From NCBI RefSeq assembly GCF_000152905.1, contig NZ_CH672416.1, positions 31,398 through 95,397 of the forward strand: 64,000 nucleotides of DNA. The letters run 5' to 3'. The stretch's first letter is position 1. Each line of letters begins with the position of its first letter. The stretch comes from Nitrobacter sp. Nb-311A. GTDB taxonomy: Bacteria; Pseudomonadota; Alphaproteobacteria; Rhizobiales; Xanthobacteraceae. Below are positions 52,872-61,227 of the stretch, piece after piece. The notes beneath the pieces are model-generated. The model worked only from the letters and a program-made list of their open reading frames with translations. It did no database searches and was not told the DNA's origin. Position numbers and translations under genes: made by a program.

Positions 52872-55067
52872 ACGAGACAGCACCATCGATACTTGAACAT
52901 GGCCTTGCGTCCGCAATACCTCGACCGACACGTCCTCATCATGCCGGCGAAGACGCAGATCGACAGTGGATTCGCCGAGATGCAGCCGCCGCAGGATCAT
53001 CTCATTGAGAAATGCCGGAAGCCGCGGATTGCGTAGCCTGATCTCGCTCCTTGCGGGATCGAACTCCAAACCCAGCGCTGCTTCCAGCAGCGTGAACGGT
53101 GTTGCGCTCGCCCATGCCTGCGGCAGACAGGCGACGGGATAGAGGGTGGGCCCACGGCGCGGCTCACGCCGGAAGCCGCAGAACAGTTCCGGCAGCCGCC
53201 GCAGATCCATGTAGGAGGCCGCATCGAACAGTCCCTTGAAAACATGCTCAACCGAGTGCTTGAGACCATATCGCGCGAGCCCGAGCGCGATCAGCGCATT
53301 GTCGTGCGGCCAGATGGAGCCATTGTGATAGGACATTGGATTGTAACGCGCTTCCCCGATGGCAACGGTGCGAATCCCCCATCCGGTGAAGAACGCCGGC
53401 CGCATCAGATCAGCGGCGACCATCCGCGCACGTTCTTCTTGGACGATGCCGGTGAACAGCAATTGCCCGGCGTTCGACGTCCGCACTTCGCATGGGCGTT
53501 TCTTCCCATCTAGCGCCAGCGCGTAGGTGCGCAAATCCGGCAACCAAAATGTCTCCTCGAACCGGCACGCCAGGCGCTCGGCGGCGTCCTCCAGTTCTCG
53601 GGCGCGATCGGCCAGACCGAGTGCGCGCGCGCACCGCGCCGCCGATCGCTTGGCGGCGAAGACATACCCCTGCACCTCCGCGAGTGCGATATTGCCTTCA
53701 GCAAGCGTGCCGTCGGCATGGAAAATCGAGTCGAACGAGTCCTTCCAACCTTGGTTGGCAAGACCCTGCTCGGACGCGCACCGATATTCGACGAAGCCGT
53801 CGCCATCCGGATCGCCGGTGCCATCGATCCAGCCGAGCGCAGCCTCGATCGCCGGCCACAGCTCTTTCAAAATCGACTCGTCGCCCGTGCGTTCGACGTA
53901 AAGCCCCGCAAGCAGCACGAACAAAGGAGTGGAATCGACGCTACCGTAGTATCGTGCGAACGGCACCTCGCGCAGCGCCGCCATTTCGCCACCGCGCATT
54001 TCGTGAAGAATCTTTCCCGGCTCGGCATCCGCGAGAGGATCGACGGTTGTCGCCTGAAAGGCCGCGAGCCTCCGGAGAACGCCACGCGCGATGCCGGGAT
54101 CGATCCACAGCATCTGCAAGGCAGTTATCAGGCCGTCACGCCCGAACGTCGTCGAATACCAAGGGATTCCGGCATAGGGATAACGGCCCTGCGGCGTCTG
54201 CGTCAGCAGGATATTCAGATCAGCCATCGACTGGCACAATACCTCGTTGAAAATATTATTCGAGGTTTCGACATTCGTGGCATGAGACCAGGCGCGCCGC
54301 ATCTCACGGCGATGTGCCAGCAACCCGCGATAAAACCCAACGGGCCGCTCCGTCTCCGGCTTGTTGCAAGACACGGTGAGGAAAATTCCCGCAGTCTGTT
54401 GCGGTGGAAGATCGATCTGATACATCGCGCTGTTGACCGCCAGACGCGTCGGCCGCGGCTCGAAATGCAGACGCGACGTCCGAACGACGTCATCGATGCC
54501 GGTGTAGGACAGAACGACGGTGGCGGGATCGGCAAGTTCGCTGGTGCCGGTCCCGCGGCGCTTGCGCCGCTCGCCCCGCGCCTCGAACAGGTCAGCAAAA
54601 TCGTTGTCGAACTGAAGGGAGAGAACGACGCTTGCGGTCTGCTCGCCGTGATTCTGCAAACCGATCCTCTGATACGCCGTTCCTCGCCACAGAAAGATCG
54701 TGCGCACGATATGAATCGTATCCTTACGAAATACGATCCGGTCGCCGTCATAGATATCGGGATTGGTGAGATCGACCGTGAGGCCGGAATTATCATTGCG
54801 CAGGTTGGAGCCGAGCAGAAGCGGCTGCATGTCGTTGAGAACCAACTCCAGCCGGGCAAGATATCGCGTGTCGGAATTAAACAGCCCGTCCGGCCCTCCC
54901 GCGGAAGCTCCGATATCGCCATGGCTGTCCAGCACGACGAACGTATCATCGTGTTTCAGCGTACGGCGCGGGCGCGCCGACGGCCCGGTCATGGGAATAT
55001 AGAACGGCGATTCGGAGAAAACTTCTGACGGCGCGATCGTGATCTGGGCCGCGCGTTTTGTTGCCAT
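52869..55067 (-). CDS. Amylo-alpha-1,6-glucosidase (glycogen debranching type)
   Basis: Protein of 732 residues. The N-terminal domain (FVVLDSHGDIGASAGGPDGL, FNSDTRYLARLELVLNDM) and the catalytic (alpha/alpha)6 barrel (IPWYSTTFGRDGLITALQML, MSYHNGSIWPHDNALIALGL, QGWKDSFDSIFHADGTLAEG, LPELFCGFRR) match bacterial GDE-type glucosidases of family GH15/GH133 kind. It acts on alpha-1,6 branches or related glucosides. ATG 55067 follows GGGAGAG; a GTG at 55070 is equally possible. The neighbouring GT4 enzyme and ABC exporter suggest glycan or compatible-solute metabolism. Confidence 0.88.
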   Translation of the reverse strand: MATKRAAQITIAPSEVFSESPFYIPMTGPSARPRRTLKHDDTFVVLDSHGDIGASAGGPDGLFNSDTRYLARLELVLNDMQPLLLGSNLRNDNSGLTVDLTNPDIYDGDRIVFRKDTIHIVRTIFLWRGTAYQRIGLQNHGEQTASVVLSLQFDNDFADLFEARGERRKRRGTGTSELADPATVVLSYTGIDDVVRTSRLHFEPRPTRLAVNSAMYQIDLPPQQTAGIFLTVSCNKPETERPVGFYRGLLAHRREMRRAWSHATNVETSNNIFNEVLCQSMADLNILLTQTPQGRYPYAGIPWYSTTFGRDGLITALQMLWIDPGIARGVLRRLAAFQATTVDPLADAEPGKILHEMRGGEMAALREVPFARYYGSVDSTPLFVLLAGLYVERTGDESILKELWPAIEAALGWIDGTGDPDGDGFVEYRCASEQGLANQGWKDSFDSIFHADGTLAEGNIALAEVQGYVFAAKRSAARCARALGLADRARELEDAAERLACRFEETFWLPDLRTYALALDGKKRPCEVRTSNAGQLLFTGIVQEERARMVAADLMRPAFFTGWGIRTVAIGEARYNPMSYHNGSIWPHDNALIALGLARYGLKHSVEHVFKGLFDAASYMDLRRLPELFCGFRREPRRGPTLYPVACLPQAWASATPFTLLEAALGLEFDPARSEIRLRNPRLPAFLNEMILRRLHLGESTVDLRLRRHDEDVSVEVLRTQGHVQVSMVLSR

Positions 55068-55142
55068 CACCTCTCCCTTGCCGAATTCCCGATCAAGCGG
55101 CGCCGGCAGCGGCCAACGCCCGGCGCTTGACGGGATCAGGGT

Positions 55143-56906
55143 TTAGGCCGCGTGAACAGAGAGTCGGCCCATCTCCTTGGCGACGAGATTCCGGTAGTGT
55201 CCATCCTTGCGCATCAGACAAGCAGGTTGACCGTCTTCGATGATCTTGCCGTCCTTGAGCACGACGACGCGATCGAAATTGCGCAAGGTCGAAAGCCGGT
55301 GTGCGATCGCGATCACTGTGCGACCGCGCATCAAACTTCCAAGCGCCTCCCGGATCGCCTCTTCGGCTTCACTGTCCAATGCTGCGGTCGCCTCGTCAAG
55401 CAGCAAGATCGGCGTATCCTTGAGGAAAGCGCGCGCGATGGCAATACGCTGGCGCTGACCGCCGGAAAGCTTTACGCCGCGGTCGCCGACTATGGTCGCC
55501 AGTCCTTCGGGAAGATTTTCGACAAAATCACAACGCGCGGCGATGGCTGCGCGCAGCACCTCGTCGTCGGTCGCCGTCGGACGGCCATAGCGGATGTTCT
55601 CCAGAATGGACCTGTGAAACAGCGAAATGTCCTGCGGCACTACAGATATGGCTGCGCGCAGGCTCCGCTGCGTAACTCGCGCGATATCCTGACCGTCGAT
55701 CGTCACGCTTCCGCGCTTCGGATCGTAGAACCGCTGCAACAGGGCAAACAGGGTCGATTTGCCGCCGCCCGATTCTCCAACCAATCCGACGCGCTGCCCG
55801 GCCTGAATCCTGAGATTGAACCGCTCAAAAACGGATGGGCTGCCGGGGTAGTGAAACGAAACATTGTTGAAGGCGATGGCCGCGCCGTTCTTTCGTAGCG
55901 GCCTCGCTTCCGGGTGATCGGTCAGTTCGTGCGGGACCAGCAGCGTAGCAACGGCTTCCGATAGCCGCGCAACATGCTGGGTGACATCCACGAGCGCGAC
56001 AGCCAGATCTCGGGTTGCGTGCAGAATCGACAGACCCAGCGTGCAGACCAGAACGACGTCCCCCGTGCTGGCATCGCCGCGCTGCCACAACGTAATGGCC
56101 CACGCCAGCAGGGAAATGGTCAGCACGACCGTGACCGCGGCGTGTGCGATCCTGAGCTTTTCGAGATAACGGAGGCTTCGTCCGCGCGCGCTCATTTCGC
56201 GGCCAACCGTGGTATTGAACCTGTCCAGCTCATGGTCGGTCCCGCAGAAAGCCCTGACCAGCGGCATATTGTTGACGACATCGACCATCTCGCCATCGAC
56301 CATCGCAGCCTTGGCGGCAAAATCGTCATGCAGCGTCTTACCCGCGGCAGCCATTCCGAACATGACGAGGATCATGATGACGGCGACAAGCGTCAACCCT
56401 GCCGCCATCAGGGGACTGACCGTCCCAATAAACGCAATCGCAACTACAGTGGCGATGCAGGGCGGCAGCACGTTCCAGACCATCATGTTTTCGACGGTAT
56501 GGACCGCGTTCGATGTCGCCGTGATCCGACTCGTCAACATCCCCGGCATCCGTCCAGCGAAATAACTTGGCGCATGACCTGTCAGATGCTTGAACATATC
56601 GCGGCGCAGGTCGCCGGTAACGCCAACGAAGGTGAAGCTTGCGACCCAACTTGCGATACGCCAAAGGAAGTTGTCAGCGGCGATCAACGACACAAGAAAG
56701 ATAAACGCCAGCCATACCGCCCCGCTATGCGCGGGCCCGTGCGCCAGCACGTCGACCAGCGATTTGACGCCGTATTGCGTCCCCACTGAACACACCACCG
56801 CCGCCACGACACATAAAAGGATCGCGGCGTGCGCCGCCAATCGCCGACGGCAATACCGCATCACGAATGCAAGGGGTCGACAGGCGTATCCCGAGAAATC
56901 GTCCAT
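55143..56906 (-). CDS. ABC exporter, fused membrane and ATPase domains
   Basis: Half-transporter of 587 residues: six helices (from AILLCVVAAVVCSVGTQYGV to ITLWQRG) followed by the ATPase domain with GLVGESGGGKSTLFALLQRF (Walker A), VKLSGGQRQRIAIARAFLKD (signature), ILLLDEATAALD (Walker B) and AHRLSTL. The layout is that of MsbA/NdvA-type exporters of lipids or glucans. It is on the same strand as the glucosidase, 75 bases upstream of it. Confidence 0.88.
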   Translation of the reverse strand: MDDFSGYACRPLAFVMRYCRRRLAAHAAILLCVVAAVVCSVGTQYGVKSLVDVLAHGPAHSGAVWLAFIFLVSLIAADNFLWRIASWVASFTFVGVTGDLRRDMFKHLTGHAPSYFAGRMPGMLTSRITATSNAVHTVENMMVWNVLPPCIATVVAIAFIGTVSPLMAAGLTLVAVIMILVMFGMAAAGKTLHDDFAAKAAMVDGEMVDVVNNMPLVRAFCGTDHELDRFNTTVGREMSARGRSLRYLEKLRIAHAAVTVVLTISLLAWAITLWQRGDASTGDVVLVCTLGLSILHATRDLAVALVDVTQHVARLSEAVATLLVPHELTDHPEARPLRKNGAAIAFNNVSFHYPGSPSVFERFNLRIQAGQRVGLVGESGGGKSTLFALLQRFYDPKRGSVTIDGQDIARVTQRSLRAAISVVPQDISLFHRSILENIRYGRPTATDDEVLRAAIAARCDFVENLPEGLATIVGDRGVKLSGGQRQRIAIARAFLKDTPILLLDEATAALDSEAEEAIREALGSLMRGRTVIAIAHRLSTLRNFDRVVVLKDGKIIEDGQPACLMRKDGHYRNLVAKEMGRLSVHAA

Positions 56907-57224
56907 GATTCCTACCGAGCTGCTTGATAGCCACCAGAGTTAGACGCCTGCTCGGGACCCCGTTCGACAATGCCGCACAAGACCCTCAGAAAAGCCGTCA
57001 ATGCGCAGAAACTTCGTTGCAAAGCCTGCATAGGCTGTCTGTCTGCCGGGGAGTGATGGCATCACCAAGACGACAATGTGGCCAACAGACAACATGGAAG
57101 AAGTTGCGCGGAAGAAAGGAACCTCTCAAATCCGAAAGCGTTCCTGAATCCCGAAAAAACCAACGCCTTCTCCCTGACCGGAAGTGACATGAAACAAATC
57201 AAACAAATCACAGGAGACTGCTAG
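56907..57224. other. Divergent intergenic region ABC exporter-GT4
   Basis: About 320 bases with the promoters of both genes. CACAGGAGACTGCTAG just before 57225 contains the GT4 ribosome-binding site. I see no repeat module or strong hairpin. Confidence 0.55.
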
Positions 57225-58292
57225 ATGCGCATCGCGCAGGTTGCCCCGTTGACGGAAGCCGTTCCTCCGAAATTGTATGGCGGCACCGAACGTGTGGTGC
57301 ATTGGTTGACGGAGGAACTTGTCGCGTTGGGACACGACGTGACCCTTTTCGCCAGCGGCGACTCTCTTACCTCGGCCCGGCTCGATGCGCCCTGGCCGAG
57401 AGCCTTGCGGCTGGATGGCGCCGTGCGCGATCCAAACGCCCTGCATATGGTGATGCTTGAACGGGTGTGCCGGAAGTGCGAGGATGGAGCATTCGACTTT
57501 CTCCACTTTCATCTCGACTACTATCCCTTCTCGCTGTTTTCGAGACAACCGACACCCTTTCTCACCACGTTGCATGGCCGTCTCGACCTTCCGGAACTTC
57601 AACCGGTCTTCAACGAATTTTCCTCAATTCCCTTGATTTCAATCTCCAACGCACAACGCCGCCCGGCGCCCCAGGCCCGTTGGGCCCGTACCGTTTATCA
57701 TGGACTTCCGGAAAATCTGCTGACCCCCCGCCCCGTCGAGCCGAGCTACCTCGCAGTTCTGGGCCGCATCGCTCCGGAGAAAGGCGTCGACCGAGCAATC
57801 AGGATCGCGCTTCGATGCGGCATCCCGCTCAAGATCGCCGCAAAGGTCGATCGCGCGGATCAGGATTATTACGATGAATGCATCCGACCATTGATGGATC
57901 ATTCATTGGTAGAGTATATCGGCGAGATCAGCGATCACGAGAAGCCGGATTTTCTCAGCGGCGCCATCGGGCTGCTGGTACCAATCGCCTGGCCTGAACC
58001 TTTTGGCCTGGTTATGATCGAGGCAATGGCGTGCGGTACGCCCGTGATCGCCTACAATCGCGGCTCCGTCGCCGAAATCATTACGGACGGGCTAACTGGC
58101 TTTATCGTCGAGGACGAGATCAGCGCGGTCGCCGCTGTCCACGGCCTGGGAACGCTCGATCGCGCAGCCATCCGGGCAGAGTTCGAGGCGCGCTTTACGG
58201 CGCGGCGCATGGCGCTGGACTATCTGGATGTCTATCGCAACTTGATCGAGGCCACGGCGCCAAGGATAAAGCTCGTCAGCGGCGCTAATTAG
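57225..58292 (+). CDS. Glycosyltransferase family 4
   Basis: GT-B enzyme of 355 residues. MRIAQVAPLTEAVPPKLYGG (nucleotide-sugar loop), TERVVHWLTEELVALGHDVT, LAVLGRIAPEKGVDRAIRIA, and PIAWPEPFGLVMIEAMACGT with PVIAYNRGSVAEII (the E-x7-E motif) are seen. Sugar donor and acceptor are unknown. It probably makes a polysaccharide or glycosylated solute together with the neighbouring exporter. Confidence 0.9.
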   Translation: MRIAQVAPLTEAVPPKLYGGTERVVHWLTEELVALGHDVTLFASGDSLTSARLDAPWPRALRLDGAVRDPNALHMVMLERVCRKCEDGAFDFLHFHLDYYPFSLFSRQPTPFLTTLHGRLDLPELQPVFNEFSSIPLISISNAQRRPAPQARWARTVYHGLPENLLTPRPVEPSYLAVLGRIAPEKGVDRAIRIALRCGIPLKIAAKVDRADQDYYDECIRPLMDHSLVEYIGEISDHEKPDFLSGAIGLLVPIAWPEPFGLVMIEAMACGTPVIAYNRGSVAEIITDGLTGFIVEDEISAVAAVHGLGTLDRAAIRAEFEARFTARRMALDYLDVYRNLIEATAPRIKLVSGAN

Positions 58293-58348
58293 ACTTTCGT
58301 TTCGACGAACTCGGAAGCGGGCTGCTCGTCACGGACGGCAGCCCGCTC

Positions 58349-58382
58349 GAGCATGATCCCGAAAAAGTGGAAACCGGTTTCC
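58349..58382 (+). repeat. Dispersed intergenic repeat, module A
   Basis: GAGCATGATCCCGAAAAAGT, then GGAAACCGGTTTCC, a perfect small palindrome at the end. It matches the copy at 22407-22450. Confidence 0.7.
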
Positions 58383-58478
58383 TGCCACCCGTCTTCAAGC
58401 AGGCCGGTCTTAGCCGACCGACGCGGCGCAACTGATAGCATGGCGGTGCACGGCGATTACAGCCGTCGCCCCCCGATA

Positions 58479-59162
58479 TTATTTAGCGGCCCGAACAGCT
58501 CCGGCAGGCGGATGAGCACGAACACTATGAGCATCAGTCGCGCTCCTCTTCGCGAAAGAGCCAAAGAGAGCCTTCTTGATGTCGTGAACGCCAGCTGACA
58601 TCCGCGACCTGTTACAGACCGACAGAAGATCGCTCCCACAATGAGGTGCTGTCTCGGGGCGCGGGCGCGGAAGCACGGTGAGGTGCCTTGCACGCCTTTT
58701 CGGCGCTGGCGTCAGCCGGATATTGACGGGGTCCGCCTTGCCGCTAGCCTCGAGCGCGGCATTGGCCTGCTCGACTTGTTGCTGCTTCCGGAAGAACGCC
58801 GCCGCGATGATGCTGCGCCGCTGATCCTTCAGAAAAACAGCATACTGCTCGTCGATGCGTCTCTGCTCTTCCTTCGTCGGGTTCGGCCCCGCAATGTCGA
58901 AGTGGCGGTTCTGCATGAAGTCGTAATAAGTATAACCTCCGCCGGGCTTGCGCCGGCCGGCGAATCGAGCCTCGCATGCCGTCAGCAGTTTGCCCTTCTC
59001 CTCAGACGAGGCCGCACTCTTTTCAGCGCTGGCAGCGCATTCCTCGAAGTCAACCGGCGCGCGCGACCACCATCCTGCATCGGCATGAACGGAGACAAGC
59101 ATCATGCCGGAGGCAATTGCAAAACCGGCCAGAAGTCTTCTCGCGCCAGCCACTGCCAACAA
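58479..59162 (-). CDS. Exported hypothetical protein
   Basis: Protein of up to 227 residues with a signal peptide (LLAGFAIASGMMLVSVHADA) and a conserved-looking core GWWSRAPVDFEECAASAEKS, CEARFAGRRKPGGGYTYYDF, MQNRHFDIAGPNPTKEEQRR and IDEQYAVFLKDQRR. The C-terminal part with CGSDLLSVCNRSRM is less certain. The start is TTG 59162, or GTG 59153. Similar proteins occur in Bradyrhizobium; function unknown. Confidence 0.65.
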   Translation of the reverse strand: MLAVAGARRLLAGFAIASGMMLVSVHADAGWWSRAPVDFEECAASAEKSAASSEEKGKLLTACEARFAGRRKPGGGYTYYDFMQNRHFDIAGPNPTKEEQRRIDEQYAVFLKDQRRSIIAAAFFRKQQQVEQANAALEASGKADPVNIRLTPAPKRRARHLTVLPRPRPETAPHCGSDLLSVCNRSRMSAGVHDIKKALFGSFAKRSATDAHSVRAHPPAGAVRAAK

Positions 59163-59394
59163 CCCCGTCCACCGCTTCCAGATCCAACGATTCTCGGGAA
59201 GAATCGCTGCCTTGTCACCCCGGATCGGGATTTGTCCCCCCGCTTTTGATTTGCGGCGACCGGCGGGGAGACGACAGTTCGAAACTGCTTTTTCCGGGGA
59301 GACGTCGGTTCAAAACTGAGTTTTGAGCCGGCACAGGAAGGCACGCCCGTGACCGCGCGGAAATACCCGCCGGCCGTGCCCGACCGGCGTTGCA

Positions 59395-59766
59395 TCAAAC
59401 CAGCGCCAGCTTGCGGTCGATGACAAGCAAAACCCGGTCGAGTTCGTGACCACGCCGCAGAATGAGGCCGCTTGCCGAAATCACGCTATAAGCGCCTTGT
59501 TTGCGCGCCAGCCGCGGGTCTTTCTCGATACGATAAATCGGAACCTCGGAGGCACGGCGGAAGATCGAGAACACTGCGCGGTCTTTGAAGAAATCGATGG
59601 CATAATCGCGCCAATCGCCGTCGGCGACCATCCGGCCATAAAGATTGAGGATTCGATTGAGTTCGAAACGGTCGAACGTCACTCTGCCCGGAACGGGAAC
59701 CACGGCAGGGCCGCGGTCCGTCGGGCGGCCCTCACCTGGATCAAAGTCGTCCGGCGGCGAACTCAT
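59395..59766 (-). CDS. DUF2794 family protein
   Basis: Protein of 123 residues with VTFDRFELNRILNLYGRMVA, DGDWRDYAIDFFKDRAVFSI, YRIEKDPRLARKQGAYSVIS and GLILRRGHELDRVLLVIDRK, all hallmarks of DUF2794, a short alphaproteobacterial family of unknown function. It is close to full length for the family. Confidence 0.88.
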   Translation of the reverse strand: MSSPPDDFDPGEGRPTDRGPAVVPVPGRVTFDRFELNRILNLYGRMVADGDWRDYAIDFFKDRAVFSIFRRASEVPIYRIEKDPRLARKQGAYSVISASGLILRRGHELDRVLLVIDRKLALV

Positions 59767-60184
59767 CGACTCCTCCTATCAAGGTTGATGACATCATTGC
59801 CCCGGATGCAACTTGCCGCAAGAGGTCTTGGGTTCCTGTCTCAAGTGGCAGGAAGCAATGTGTTTCCTTCCTTGTGCAAGCGCCCGAACGCCAGATGATA
59901 GCCTCTTAACAAGAAGGTTTGCCGAAATCATAATGCAGCCCAAATTCCGTCAAGCAACCGCCCCGCTGAGCTGGGAGAAAGCATTCTCTGCGATGGCTCG
60001 ATCCTTTTGGGACCGGATCCTCAGCCCCCAGCCCCCCGGGACTCATCAGGATCGGGCCTTTCGCAAGACTTGAGTTCCGACCTTTTTCGAGCTGGCCAAA
60101 GCCGGTCCTTTTGTCGGATCATTCCTTGAGCGGAGGCTGGCTTGCCGGGTTCGTCACACGGATCCGGCTCACGGAAAATTCGAA
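59767..60184. other. Intergenic region DUF2794-DUF1223
   Basis: About 420 bases. One possible open frame on the plus strand has no family signature and I do not support it. No repeat module or clear hairpin is present. Confidence 0.5.
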
Positions 60185-60940
60185 TCAATGCAGCAAGGTG
60201 TAAGCTGCACCAAGCATCGGACCGGGCCTTTCGCGATTGCCGTCCTGAACATAGACCACCGCAGCATCAACGCCGTGGTGGGCGATATTCTCCATCGGCA
60301 CGGCCCAGGTTCCCGCCTTGCCCGTCCAGTCACCGACCTTGAGCCAGCTCCGAACGACGTTATGGTAGGTTACTTCGCGGCCGCTATTCTCTCCGCGCCC
60401 GATCGCTATCGGGACTGACTTCTGGATCGCGCATATCCATATCTCGCCGTGATCGGAGAGATGATTGCCGTTGGCGGATGCAACCGACACATTGAGCTGT
60501 CTACCCGATACCGACATCGAAACCGGCACCGACATCACGTCCCGGTTTTTCCGCGTATCGCGGACCGCCCTTTCGATGGCCGCGCGATCGCTGCCGATCA
60601 CATGGGAAGATCCATTGATGATCACCTGCGGCGTGTAGACGTCGCGGTCGCCCCGCATCTGGGAGTAAGCCTTCTGGCGCGCGGTGAAGCGATTGTCCGC
60701 CAGCGTATCCTTCCAGCCGAGATAATCCCAGTAATCGATCGGCATACTCAGTGCGACGATCGAAGGATCCCTGGAAAGATCGCCAAGAATTTCGTCCGCG
60801 GCCGGGCATGAGGAGCAACCCTGCGACGTGAACAATTCGACCACGGCGCGCGGCTCCGCCAAAGCGGGACGACTGATAGCAACGAGCGCGCAAACGCCAA
60901 ACGCACCGGACAGTCGTGACAAACTACCGCGAGACATCAT
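60185..60940 (-). CDS. DUF1223 secreted thioredoxin-like protein
   Basis: Protein of 251 residues with signal peptide (SRLSGAFGVCALVAISRPAL) and the thioredoxin-like VVELFTSQGCSSCPAADEIL with a CxxC motif, DYWDYLGWKDTLADNRFTAR and YTPQVIINGSSHVIGSDRAA, characteristic of DUF1223. Periplasmic redox function is likely. MMSRGS at 60940 is preferred to farther starts because it places the signal peptide at the N-terminus. Confidence 0.88.
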   Translation of the reverse strand: MMSRGSLSRLSGAFGVCALVAISRPALAEPRAVVELFTSQGCSSCPAADEILGDLSRDPSIVALSMPIDYWDYLGWKDTLADNRFTARQKAYSQMRGDRDVYTPQVIINGSSHVIGSDRAAIERAVRDTRKNRDVMSVPVSMSVSGRQLNVSVASANGNHLSDHGEIWICAIQKSVPIAIGRGENSGREVTYHNVVRSWLKVGDWTGKAGTWAVPMENIAHHGVDAAVVYVQDGNRERPGPMLGAAYTLLH

Positions 60941-61227
60941 CAAGGCCACCGAAACCGCGGCACGACATGTGCCGGCGGCATGAGAAGCATACTTCCGAAT
61001 GCGAGAAGCCGGCATTTGATAGGCTGCCCCCCGCCTGCCCGCCACTCAATTCGCGGTGAAGGCACCATGCATGAATGTACCGGTTTGAGATTGGTCGCCC
61101 CGGCGATCGCGGCTTCCGGATACGAAAGTCAAACGCAAATCTCCATGACAGCTTGCATTGCTATGGGTCCTCTCTGATTGCGACACTCGCCCGAACGCGA
61201 TGCAAATGTCGGAATCGGATCATCAGG

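Noticed and set aside
59813-60073. Possible 86-residue protein between the DUF2794 and DUF1223 genes
   Set aside because: No ribosome-binding site, no family signature and an odd composition.
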